Assembly (NCBI RefSeq): GCF_018343815.1
Contig: NZ_CP060791.1
Span: forward strand, 514,113-578,112
Direction of reading: 5' to 3'
Length of the DNA: 64,000 nt
From: Chlamydia crocodili
GTDB lineage: Bacteria > Chlamydiota > Chlamydiia > Chlamydiales > Chlamydiaceae
The position numbers and the translations under genes were made by a program. Shown here one piece after another: positions 47,401 to 55,194 of this stretch. Positions within the stretch are counted from its first letter, which is position 1, and the number at the start of each line of letters is the position of its first letter. Below the pieces are notes generated by a model that was not told the DNA's origin, did no database searches, and saw only the letters and a program-made list of their open reading frames with translations.

Positions 47401-47468
47401 GCAAGTTTAGCTAATAGGTGAATGGGAGAGTTGCTAAAAATTGCCTGACTATGTTTGGTCGCGTTCAT
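44403..47468 (-). CDS. recC: exodeoxyribonuclease V gamma subunit (RecC)
   Basis: The RecC subunit recognises Chi and holds RecB and RecD. Its 1021 residues are close to E. coli RecC (1122). Recognisable parts are the N-terminal ILVANTEIGHWLRREL, LHIFGYSHLPKHFATFF, and the C-terminal inactive-nuclease-like region. The start ATG is at 47466-47468, with no clear Shine-Dalgarno. On the other strand the transporter gene's ATG (47467-47469) overlaps it by two bases. Confidence 0.93.
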   Translation of the reverse strand: MNATKHSQAIFSNSPIHLLAKLAEDLFSTYQQPFTKRWILVANTEIGHWLRRELTNATSNHIFMGSTIFSSSDSLVKHLFAEVCHEKPLIPDYITLPLFIHELLNITHPSIDVRQSKLLSEPSYSSTKSLAAIFKKFYTFSQAPSEKNRYHKDLFSQLDKHFIPINKVFSSVLDALGSEKQNRSLHIFGYSHLPKHFATFFTELSSFFPVYFYCFSPSREYFGDLLSDKSIDFLWRQFTDQSNRDAWEHYILADRQALLANLSHKSQASQNFFLDKEVHYSEAFVIPQETTSLSVLQSNLFHLRPNSPGDTLGKEQTVTIRKALNPSREVHEVFLKISSLLHKGVLPEEIFILSSQLETYKVYLKAVFQPHLPLYFTNNTSPYAEDLKEKFLLLSSILQTQGNLYRLLQLLIHPQLQNPIDINKTPYLLKKLSSEWEKLFKGDGVHIQNLGNNILNEYPFVEEHGKVSQIEIWERILPLLYDLQKLMDIYSSNAVQTYDEHFTQIISSLESIFVLSSEELSLIASLKNSIFPTFSSSKCSLMFFTDFCLDFFDRFCGNSPIYDKPGPYVGSLGDLSFIPKGYTFILGANKNTQAIDLLDLTDSTTQEELVFSSSENEENFHFLQTLVTTKYELHVSYQSSTHNPVLPSAYVNYLQEALNLSITHLPSKAYAPSLFSKKNLVHASQEYHYKLAKAFCSIKEPLPSLFEIPKNTTNLPLHLSVSQIIKSVSSPLDFFLKSNYHVSLRAPATLEIREKLFPTKKQVMLFWENHLSNIPEYIPNNYQSAFSKDLFASYNELIEKWLEKVRLNPLTDPHSVIFSSSLFHDHLRDQDRVLPPVCVNLNGREIFLHGTFFGVFSNGIYSCSIDPKAKIRKVIKKTKAIPDSSFEIQNYLKAYIAIAMLQQSNAITKHAIIRNIISKDHFEDLSLPFSNPEKYLNRVLQVYQMMKEHPIPLISSECWKCLDNPEKFHESIHTAIETDANDPALSLFWKFHNRDYQDQFIVTEKQRLLILSLFKDADETV

Positions 47469-49179
47469 GGATATATCAATACAGAAAAAGTCTTTTCGTG
47501 CTTTAGTAATAACGCATTTTCTTACGATATTAAATGATAATCTCTACAAGTTTCTTTTAGTGTTTTTTCTGCTTGAGGGAAAAAGTTTAACAGAGAATGC
47601 GAAGATATTATCCTACGTAAGTTTGTTCTTTGCTTTGCCATTTCTATTGCTAGCACCTTTAGCTGGAAGTTTATCAGATAGGTATCAGAAACGGAACATT
47701 ATCTTAGCTACGCGTCTGGTAGAGATTGTTTGTACATCGCTAGGGTTATACTTCTTCTACATACAATCTGCAGTTGGTGGTTATATAGTTTTGATCCTTA
47801 TGGCAAGTCATACTGCTATTTTCGGTCCTGCGAAAATGGGGATTCTTCCGGAGATGTTGCCTTTAGATTATTTATCTAAAGCCAACGGCACAATGACAGC
47901 CGTAACTTATACAGGGAGTATTTTAGGGTCGTGTTTTGCTCCTTTGCTTGTCGATCTTACAAAGAATCTCGCAGTTAATTGTTACGTACTTTCAACATCA
48001 TTTTGTGTTATTTCTTCTATTGTAAGTACATTTGTTTCTCTAAGGATACGCCCTAGCAATATTAAAAATCGTAGTCAAAAAATTACTTACGTAAGTTTTA
48101 AGGATCTTTGGGAGATCTTAAAAGATACACGTCATGTACACTATCTAACTTTATCTATTTTCCTTGTTGCTCTTTTTCTTTTAGTTGGGGCCTATACACA
48201 GGTAGAAATCATTCCGTTTGTAGAATTTACTTTAGGCTATCCTAAGCACTACGGAGGTTATTTATTCCCTCTCGTCGCTTTAGGTGTTGGAGTTGGGTCT
48301 TATGTTACAGGATGGCTTTCTGGGAAAGATATTAAATTAGGTTATGTGCCCATCATGACTTTAGGCTTAGGCGTTGCTTTCATGGGTCTTTATGCTGTCT
48401 CATGCTCTCTAGTTGGTGTGATGTTTTTCCTTCTCCTTTTAGGATTTTTAGGTGGGGTATATCAAGTACCACTACATGCTTATGTACAATATGCTAGTCC
48501 TGAACATAAGCGGGGACAAATTCTGGCTGCAAATAACTTTCTAGATTTTGTCGGAGTGTTAATTGCTGCAGGAATCGTAAGGATTTTAGGATCAGGTTTG
48601 AGTTTGCCCCCAGAGATGAGCTTCTTGTATATGGGGATAATTATTTTCTGTATAGGTTTATGGATTTTATGGATTTGGAAAGAATTGGTCTATCGTCTGG
48701 TACTCAGCGCTGTATTAGTAAGGCAGCTGGGAAGCTATCTTAGACTCCCTAAATCAATAATTCCTGTTTGTTACATGGTATGCACCCATTCTTATCAAGA
48801 AGTGCGTCGTGTGTTAGCTATGCTACCTAAAACCATACGTAGTACGGTCGTGATATTAGATCAGAAGTTACAGCCAGGTTGGACGACTAGAATAATTTCT
48901 TACTGTGTACCCACAGTAATTTCTGATCTTAATGACACAAGTGATCATAGTATGAAAGAAGCTTGGGCTGTTTTACAGGCTAAGCGTTTGCAGATACTAT
49001 TAAAAAAACAACCAGATCTATGTGTGATTTGCTTGGGGAAGGAAGAGAACATTGAAATATTTTCTAAGGTGTTGCTGGAACAAGGAATTAATATTAAGAA
49101 TATTCACTTGTCATGCAATAAAGTTTCTTACCGAAGAAAAGTTTATGATCTATCCTTGAACCAGGCTGAAGAAGCCTAG
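47467..49179 (+). CDS. LplT-like MFS transporter with extra C-terminal domain (CT641-like)
   Basis: The first ~410 residues form a 12-helix major facilitator protein resembling LplT, which flips lysophospholipids (ALVITHFLTILNDNLYKF, PLAGSLSDRYQKRN, YVQYASPEHKRGQILAANNF). A soluble region of ~165 residues follows (about 410-570, including RRVLAMLPKTIRSTVVILDQ and LCVICLGKEENIEIFSKVLL) that plain LplT lacks and I cannot name. The ATG at 47467 is chosen; an in-frame TTG at 47455 would extend into recC. No ribosome-binding site is obvious. It converges on trhO. Confidence 0.8.
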   Translation: MDISIQKKSFRALVITHFLTILNDNLYKFLLVFFLLEGKSLTENAKILSYVSLFFALPFLLLAPLAGSLSDRYQKRNIILATRLVEIVCTSLGLYFFYIQSAVGGYIVLILMASHTAIFGPAKMGILPEMLPLDYLSKANGTMTAVTYTGSILGSCFAPLLVDLTKNLAVNCYVLSTSFCVISSIVSTFVSLRIRPSNIKNRSQKITYVSFKDLWEILKDTRHVHYLTLSIFLVALFLLVGAYTQVEIIPFVEFTLGYPKHYGGYLFPLVALGVGVGSYVTGWLSGKDIKLGYVPIMTLGLGVAFMGLYAVSCSLVGVMFFLLLLGFLGGVYQVPLHAYVQYASPEHKRGQILAANNFLDFVGVLIAAGIVRILGSGLSLPPEMSFLYMGIIIFCIGLWILWIWKELVYRLVLSAVLVRQLGSYLRLPKSIIPVCYMVCTHSYQEVRRVLAMLPKTIRSTVVILDQKLQPGWTTRIISYCVPTVISDLNDTSDHSMKEAWAVLQAKRLQILLKKQPDLCVICLGKEENIEIFSKVLLEQGINIKNIHLSCNKVSYRRKVYDLSLNQAEEA

Positions 49180-49186
49180 TTCAAGG
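49154..49186. terminator. long hairpin across the LplT-like stop codon
   Basis: CCTTGAAC (49154-49161) pairs with GTTCAAGG (49179-49186), and inside it AGGCT pairs with AGCCT after one mismatch, leaving a 5-base loop. The stop codon TAG (49177-49179) is inside the stem. A-rich then T-rich sequence follows toward the convergent trhO. Confidence 0.55.
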
Positions 49187-49201
49187 AAAAATTATCGATT
49201 T

Positions 49202-50188
49202 TTAATGTGAACAAGAACAGCAGCAGCTAGGAGTTTCTTTCTTCTCTTCCGCGCTTTCACATAGATGCATACGACGGAAAGGTTTATTGCCTCTAGATGA
49301 TGAGAAGGAGCGAATTCTCGGCGCTTGAGAACATTCTTGAGAGCAACATCCCTTTGTTGAATCAATACAATTTTCACAACAGATGAATAAGTTGTTGCAA
49401 TCAGTATTGGCACAATTGTAGTAAATATCGCAGTCAGCTTCACAATGAGAGCATTTGGCAATAGGAGCTACGTTGGTGTCTGCTTCATCGATAGGTACTG
49501 CCATACGATCGTCAAATACGAATAATTTTCCTCGCCATTTACCTGTTCCCACAGCTTGACCGTAGGCTATAACACCGCCATCGAGTTGATAAACTTCTTT
49601 AAAACCTTTTTCTAAGAGCAGGGAAGAATATAACTCGCAGCGTATACCGCCAGTGCAATACATCATCACAGGAGTGGTTTCCGGGTCATGTTCTTTAGAT
49701 AACCGTTCGGCATACTCAGGAAATTCACGGAAAGTTTGAATGTCTGGAAGAACAGCATTTTCAAAATGTCCGATTTTCCATTCGTAATTATTCCTTACGT
49801 CTAGAACTAGACAGCGATTTTCTTCCAGCTTTTCATGCCATTCTTTTGGAGAAATATGTTTGCCTTGGGTAGATAGATCCACATCACAACCAAGAGCTAC
49901 AAGCTCTTTGCGATACTTCACAGTCACACGAGGGAAAATATTTTCTTCAATATGATGAATTTTAAATTTTACATTTGAAAATCCAGGACGCTGTCTTAGC
50001 CAGTTCATGTAGTACTCTGCATCGGGTTGATAACCACTAAATTGGCCATTAATTCCCTGTTCAGATATGTAGATACGACAAGAAACATCTAAATTTTTAA
50101 ATAGTTCCTTGTGCAATGTAATTTCCTCTTGAGGATTATCTACACGAGTCAAATAATAATAAGCTAAAGCGTAATAATTCTTTTTCAT
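49202..50188 (-). CDS. trhO: tRNA uridine hydroxylase / rhodanese-fold protein TrhO (YceA)
   Basis: A 328-residue protein of the YceA/TrhO family, which makes 5-hydroxyuridine at the tRNA wobble position in an oxygen-dependent way. An N-terminal acylphosphatase-like domain (1-95, ISEQGINGQFSGY) precedes a rhodanese domain (about 115-220, LVLDVRNNYEWKIGHF) with the active Cys in MMYCTGGIRCE. A Cys-rich zinc-like domain follows (KCSHCEADCDIYYNC, CCENC), and the tail ends CCCSCSH. It is divergent from rpsD. Confidence 0.92.
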   Translation of the reverse strand: MKKNYYALAYYYLTRVDNPQEEITLHKELFKNLDVSCRIYISEQGINGQFSGYQPDAEYYMNWLRQRPGFSNVKFKIHHIEENIFPRVTVKYRKELVALGCDVDLSTQGKHISPKEWHEKLEENRCLVLDVRNNYEWKIGHFENAVLPDIQTFREFPEYAERLSKEHDPETTPVMMYCTGGIRCELYSSLLLEKGFKEVYQLDGGVIAYGQAVGTGKWRGKLFVFDDRMAVPIDEADTNVAPIAKCSHCEADCDIYYNCANTDCNNLFICCENCIDSTKGCCSQECSQAPRIRSFSSSRGNKPFRRMHLCESAEEKKETPSCCCSCSH

Positions 50189-50388
50189 AAGAAATACCCT
50201 AGCATATTCTCGGAAATAATTCCATTGTAGAAAATTAGGATTGGAACTAAAATGCTCTTTGGTATTTTGTCAAGTAGATGAGTAGTCGTTTTTCTTTATT
50301 AGCGAAGAAAATCTTCCAGGTTATACCGAAAATAGTGCCGCTACCTTTGTCTAAAATGAAGAAGGCCGGGGAGGCGTGAATAATTTCT

Positions 50389-50414
50389 AAGGACTAAATA
50401 AAGGACTAAAATAC
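50389..50414 (+). promoter_or_regulatory. tandem Shine-Dalgarno repeat before rpsD
   Basis: AAGGACTAAA occurs twice with a 12-base period (50389-50398 and 50401-50410), placing two AAGGA sites upstream of the rpsD ATG at 50415. The nearer has a 9-base spacer. Confidence 0.6.
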
Positions 50415-51044
50415 ATGGCTCGATATTGTGGCCCTAAAAATAGAATAGCAAGGCGTTTTGGAGCGAATATTTTTGGAAGAAGCCGAAACCCTCTGCTCAA
50501 AAAGCCCCATCCTCCAGGTCAGCACGGTATGCAGAGAAAGAAAAAGTCTGACTACGGTCTTCAACTTGAGGAAAAGCAAAAATTAAAAGCTTGCTACGGC
50601 ATGATTTTGGAAAAGCAGCTTGTCAAGGCTTTCAAAGAAGTTATTAATAAGCAAGGCAGCGTCACAAAGATGTTCTTAGAAAGATTTGAATGTCGCCTGG
50701 ATAACATGGTTTATCGCATGGGATTTGCTAAGACTATTTTTGCAGCACAGCAGTTAGTTGCTCACGGTCATGTATTAGTAAATGGGAAAAAAGTAGATAG
50801 AAGATCCTTTTTCCTGCGTCCTGGAATGCAGGTTTCTCTAAAAGAGAAGTCTAGAAAGTTACAGTCGGTTCAGGAATCTTTAGAAAATAAAGATGAAAGT
50901 TCTTTGCCATCCTACATTTCTATAGATAAGAATGGTTTTAAAGGAGAACTTTTAATGTCTCCAGAACAAGATCAAATGGAGGCACAACTTCCTCTGCCTG
51001 TTGACATTTCTGTTGTTTGTGAGTTCCTATCTCACAGAACATAA
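50415..51044 (+). CDS. rpsD: 30S ribosomal protein S4
   Basis: The primary 16S rRNA-binding protein S4, 209 residues. The N-terminus ([16 protein letters not shown]) and the S4 RNA-binding domain ([35 protein letters not shown]) are unmistakable. In Chlamydia it stands alone rather than within the alpha operon. It has a clear terminator downstream and is convergent with nfo. Confidence 0.98.
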   Translation: MARYCGPKNRIARRFGANIFGRSRNPLLKKPHPPGQHGMQRKKKSDYGLQLEEKQKLKACYGMILEKQLVKAFKEVINKQGSVTKMFLERFECRLDNMVYRMGFAKTIFAAQQLVAHGHVLVNGKKVDRRSFFLRPGMQVSLKEKSRKLQSVQESLENKDESSLPSYISIDKNGFKGELLMSPEQDQMEAQLPLPVDISVVCEFLSHRT

Positions 51045-51072
51045 AGAAAATTTCTTTCTTCCAAGAAGAGAG

Positions 51073-51100
51073 GCGTCGACTAGTCTTAGTTGACGCTTTT
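51073..51100 (+). terminator. rpsD intrinsic terminator
   Basis: GCGTCGAC (51073-51080) and GTTGACGC (51089-51096) form an 8-bp stem with one GU pair, an 8-base loop and a T-rich tail. Confidence 0.85.
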
Positions 51101-51113
51101 AATTTCTTTTTTC

Positions 51114-51983
51114 TTATTTTTGAAAACTTTGTAACTGACGAATTTCCTTAGTCCATAGATCTGGACCTCCGGGAGTCTCTAGATATTTAGGGATCATTCG
51201 AGTATGTTCATTAGTCATAAGAAATTTGAAACTTTCAATACCGATATCTCCTTCTCCTAACGGTGCATGACGATCCTTATGTTGTCCTAAAGGAAACATG
51301 GAATCATTAAGATGGAAAGCTCTTAAATATGATAGACCTACATTATCATCAAAATTTTTGAGTACTTGCTTCCAAGACTCTGGAGAGGTAATATCGTACC
51401 CAGCAGCAAAGATATGACAAGTATCTATGCAAACTCCTACGGGAATTTTGTGCTTAAGTTTGTTTATTAGATAGCCAAGTTCTTCAAAATTACTACCGAC
51501 AAGGGTGCCTTGGCCTGCCGTAGTTTCTAAAAGGACGACAAGGGGAGGGGAGTCTTCGAATAAAGGCTCCATCAAGGAAAAACTTGAAACAATTCTATCT
51601 AGGCAAGCTTCTTTAGTGTCATTGACAGCTGCGCCGGGATGGAAATTAACGAAGTTGATTCCTAAAGATATGCAATCCTCGATTTCTTGCTGTATACAGA
51701 TACGGCTTTTTTCTAGGATTTCTGGATTAGGAGACCCCGGGTTAATTAAATAGCCAGCATGGCTCATAATATAAGATAGAGAAGTCTCTTCAAGAGCTTT
51801 TTTAAAAGAATGTATTAGAGAATCGGTGAGAGGACGTCTACGCCACTGTCTCTGATTAGCAGTAAACATTTGAATAGTAGAAGCCCCAATTTCTTGCCCT
51901 TCGTAAATGGCATTTTGAAGGCCTCCTGCGGTGGATGTATGGGCACCCAACAAAGGAACTTGGGGAGGCGGAAATACCTGCAT
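51114..51983 (-). CDS. nfo: endonuclease IV
   Basis: A zinc-dependent AP endonuclease that cuts 5' to abasic sites, completing the step begun by Ung. It has 289 residues. Motifs: [13 protein letters not shown], the metal-ligand segments [36 protein letters not shown] and [13 protein letters not shown]. The start is at the ATG at 51981-51983, with GGAG seven bases upstream and the family N-terminus nearby; the longer frame adds 35 unrelated residues. Confidence 0.97.
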   Translation of the reverse strand: MQVFPPPQVPLLGAHTSTAGGLQNAIYEGQEIGASTIQMFTANQRQWRRRPLTDSLIHSFKKALEETSLSYIMSHAGYLINPGSPNPEILEKSRICIQQEIEDCISLGINFVNFHPGAAVNDTKEACLDRIVSSFSLMEPLFEDSPPLVVLLETTAGQGTLVGSNFEELGYLINKLKHKIPVGVCIDTCHIFAAGYDITSPESWKQVLKNFDDNVGLSYLRAFHLNDSMFPLGQHKDRHAPLGEGDIGIESFKFLMTNEHTRMIPKYLETPGGPDLWTKEIRQLQSFQK

Positions 51984-52048
51984 TTTAATGCTCCAAAAAT
52001 CTCTATCTGGTATGGATAAATCAAGTATTAAGGGAGTAAGACATTTTA

Positions 52049-53692
52049 ATGAATAAAAAAGACGGCCAAGGATCAGTAGCCAGCTCACTTTTTAATTTAT
52101 TGTCGGGAACCTTTTTTAGTCGCGTAACAGGAATGTTACGTGAAATTGTTATGGCGGCTTATTTCGGGGCCGATCCTTTAGTAGCAGCTTTTTGGTTGGC
52201 ATTCAGAACAATTTTCTTTTTAAGGAAAATTCTTGGAGGACCTATCTTAGGGCTGGCGTTCATTCCTCATTTTGAATTTTTAAGAGCACAAGATACAAGT
52301 CGTGCTGCTTTTTTCTTTAAAAGCTTTTCAAGATTTTTTTGTCTTAATGCCTGCGTATTCACACTAGTTATCGAAATGGGGTTAGGAACATGGTTGTATT
52401 ATGCTCACGGAAATACCGCTGATGCCTTACAGCTAACCATGATCCTCTTGCCATCAGGCATATTTCTTATGATGTATACGGTGAACTCAGCTTTGCTACA
52501 TTGTGAGAAAAGATTTCTCAGTGTCGGTTTAGCCCCCGCTGTTGTTAATGTGCTTTGGATTCTTACGGTATTTCTCGCAAGACATAGCGATCCACGAAAA
52601 CGTATTGTCGGATTATCAGTAATCCTTGTCATAGGGTTTATTTTAGAGTGGTTTGTTACCGTGCCTGGCGTGAGGAAGTTTTTAAAAACAGCAACAACCC
52701 TGCCTAAAGAACGGGATAGTATAAAAGCTTTGATAGCTCCGCTATCGTTAGGATTGCTCTCTATGGGAGTTTTCCAAATAAATCTTCTAACTGATATGTG
52801 TTTGGCCCGCTACATACATGAGGTTGGCCCGCTATATTTAATGTATTCCATACGGATACAACAACTGCCTGTACACCTGTTTGGTCTCGGAGTCTTTACC
52901 GTTCTTTTGCCCTCTATTTCTCGATGCGTTCAAGAAGATAATAATGAAGAAGGTTACGAACTTATGAAGTTCGCTTTGAATCTTACAGTTTCTGTAATGG
53001 TAATTATGACCATGGGATTGCTCCTCCTTGCGCTTCCTGGAGTTCGTGTACTCTATGAGCATGGTTTATTCCCAACTAGTGCTGTACATGCTATCGTCCA
53101 GGTCCTACGCGGATATAGTGGAAGCATCATTCCCATGGCGCTTATTCCTTTGATTTCTGTGCTTTTTTATGCACGGCGTCACTACACTATACCTTTAGTT
53201 ATCGGAATTATAGCTGCTATAGCTAATATGATACTCAATGTAGTTTTTGGTTGTTGGTTGATAAAACATGTTTCAGGATTAGCTTACGCAACTTCTCTTG
53301 TTTCCTGGGCACAACTATATTTTCTCTGGCAATATGCATCAAAAAAACATCCCACATATTCTGGATTAATGTGGATTACATTTAAACGTTCTATAAAGGT
53401 TGTTGGGGTGGCGTGTTTAGCCTTCACAGTTACTCTAGGGGTTAATATTCTTACGCATACTACATATGTAATTTTCCTTAGCCCTATTACACCATTACCT
53501 TGGTCTTTATCATCTTTTGTAGCGCAAAGCGCTGCTTTTTTCTCCGAAAGCGTCATTTTCTTGGCTTTTTTGTTCGGTTTTGCAAAACTGCTTCGGGTAG
53601 AAGATCTTGTAAACTTAACATCTTTTCAATATTGGAAAGGACGCCGAAGCTCTTTGCATAATTCACCAGTTATGCAAGATAGTCAGAATTAG
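52049..53692 (+). CDS. murJ: lipid II flippase MurJ (MviN)
   Basis: A 547-residue polytopic membrane protein of the MurJ family that flips lipid II across the inner membrane. The signature N-terminus ([21 protein letters not shown]) and [13 protein letters not shown] are present, with about 14 hydrophobic segments. It starts divergently from nfo. Peptidoglycan precursors are made in Chlamydia for division. CT623-like follows after about 110 bases. Confidence 0.95.
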   Translation: MNKKDGQGSVASSLFNLLSGTFFSRVTGMLREIVMAAYFGADPLVAAFWLAFRTIFFLRKILGGPILGLAFIPHFEFLRAQDTSRAAFFFKSFSRFFCLNACVFTLVIEMGLGTWLYYAHGNTADALQLTMILLPSGIFLMMYTVNSALLHCEKRFLSVGLAPAVVNVLWILTVFLARHSDPRKRIVGLSVILVIGFILEWFVTVPGVRKFLKTATTLPKERDSIKALIAPLSLGLLSMGVFQINLLTDMCLARYIHEVGPLYLMYSIRIQQLPVHLFGLGVFTVLLPSISRCVQEDNNEEGYELMKFALNLTVSVMVIMTMGLLLLALPGVRVLYEHGLFPTSAVHAIVQVLRGYSGSIIPMALIPLISVLFYARRHYTIPLVIGIIAAIANMILNVVFGCWLIKHVSGLAYATSLVSWAQLYFLWQYASKKHPTYSGLMWITFKRSIKVVGVACLAFTVTLGVNILTHTTYVIFLSPITPLPWSLSSFVAQSAAFFSESVIFLAFLFGFAKLLRVEDLVNLTSFQYWKGRRSSLHNSPVMQDSQN

Positions 53693-53800
53693 CGAGTTGT
53701 TTCCTCCTTTCTCATTTGCAACTGTTTGGTTAGGGTTGTCCAAATAACCATCCTTTTCGATCTTCTCATATTGAATAATTAAATCGACGCTAAGGAAACT

Positions 53801-55087
53801 ATGAAAAAATATATTTATCAATGGTTAGTGTGCATGACCCTATCGACAGTAGTGTCTCAAGGGTTTGCAAGTACACCTTCTGGAATGCAGAGAACGAACG
53901 ATTCTCAAACATTTATGAACTTAGATGATGTGAAGGCGTATTTAGATACTCGTGGTTTTGTAGAAACCAGAAAACGAGGTGGAGTTTTAAAATTAGCTGG
54001 TGATGTACGTGTTAAATGGATTCATGCTAGAGAAGATATAAAGACACCTCCTACTCAGCCAGATAAATATAAACCATTGCCAGTGAATCGCTACCGCAGT
54101 GAATTTAATCTCTATGTAGATTACAACGCTGATAGAACTTGGCTAACTTCAGAAATGAGTTGGGCAGCAATTGCTGGAGGCGAGTCTTCGGCTGCTGGTA
54201 TGGATATTGATAGAGCGTTCTTGGGATACCGTTTCTATGAAAATTCAGAATCTCGTACAGAACTCTTTGCAGAAATTGGCCGATCTTCTTTAGGTAGTAT
54301 TTTTGAATCAGAAGTTCAATTTAATAGTAACTTCGACGGTCTCCATCTTTATGCAACTCGTCGTCTCAGCGAACGTTTTCCTTATAATGTAATCATCCAT
54401 GGTGGACCGTTCGTAGTAAATATGGCAAAAAAACATTATGCATGGGTTGTTGAAGGTATTGTTAATAAACTACCAGGAAATTTCTCTGTTAAATGTAGTG
54501 TTATTGATTGGAATTCCTTCTCTCCTTCAGAAGCTCCAGATCCTGCGAAAACAGCAACAGGTCCTGTCGCTGCTAATTTGAAGTATAAATATTGTGTATG
54601 GCAATGGTTAGTTGGCAAACACTCTCAATTGCCTTGGTTCCATGGAAAGAAAAAACCTTTATATGTCTATGGTGCTTATTTGACAAACACCTTAGCTAAA
54701 GCAACTACAACAACCTTAAATGAAAAGCAAAATAGGGCTTGGTTCGTTGGAGGAACTTTAGGTAGATTACGAAAAGCTGGAGATTGGTCAGCAACAGTAC
54801 GTTATGAATACGTAGAAGCTTTGGCAATTCCTGAAATCGATGTTTCTGGTATCGGAAGAGGAAATCAGTTGAAGTACTGGTTCGCTCAAGCGATTGCTGG
54901 GAAATATGATCCTAAAGAAGCTAACGGATTTACGAACTATAAAGGTGCTTCCTATCTTCTTATGTACGGAATCACAGATTCCTTATCTTTCAGAGCTTAT
55001 GGAGCTTATTCCAAGCCTGCAGATAGCCGTTTAGGTAGTGACTTTACCTACAGAAAGTTCGATCTCGGGTTAATTTCCGCATTTTAA
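53801..55087 (+). CDS. predicted outer-membrane beta-barrel protein (CT623-like)
   Basis: A 428-residue exported protein: a signal peptide (about 1-24, ending SQGFA), then alternating amphipathic strands with aromatic girdles, and a C-terminal phenylalanine (FDLGLISAF) as in outer-membrane barrels. The barrel seems to start near residue 65 (GVLKLAGDVRVKWIHA). I recall the C. trachomatis homologue being reported outside the organism in the inclusion or cytosol. AAGGA lies five bases before the ATG. A terminator follows. Porin or effector function is undecided. Confidence 0.8.
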   Translation: MKKYIYQWLVCMTLSTVVSQGFASTPSGMQRTNDSQTFMNLDDVKAYLDTRGFVETRKRGGVLKLAGDVRVKWIHAREDIKTPPTQPDKYKPLPVNRYRSEFNLYVDYNADRTWLTSEMSWAAIAGGESSAAGMDIDRAFLGYRFYENSESRTELFAEIGRSSLGSIFESEVQFNSNFDGLHLYATRRLSERFPYNVIIHGGPFVVNMAKKHYAWVVEGIVNKLPGNFSVKCSVIDWNSFSPSEAPDPAKTATGPVAANLKYKYCVWQWLVGKHSQLPWFHGKKKPLYVYGAYLTNTLAKATTTTLNEKQNRAWFVGGTLGRLRKAGDWSATVRYEYVEALAIPEIDVSGIGRGNQLKYWFAQAIAGKYDPKEANGFTNYKGASYLLMYGITDSLSFRAYGAYSKPADSRLGSDFTYRKFDLGLISAF

Positions 55088-55114
55088 TTTGATTTTAATA
55101 AAATCTTTAAAAAT

Positions 55115-55151
55115 AGCTCACGTCTAATTAAAAGATGTGAGCTTTTTTTTT
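55115..55151 (+). terminator. CT623-like intrinsic terminator
   Basis: AGCTCACGTCT and AGATGTGAGCT (55115-55125, 55133-55143) form an 11-bp stem with one GU pair and a 7-base loop, followed by eight or more T. Confidence 0.9.
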
Positions 55152-55194
55152 ATGTTTTATAATGAAGAAAAGATTTTATTAGTTTTTTATTATT

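Noticed and set aside
49192..49461. 89-codon frame overlapping the trhO Cys-rich region
   Set aside because: It is a frame shadow; the trhO frame has clear family motifs across the same bases.
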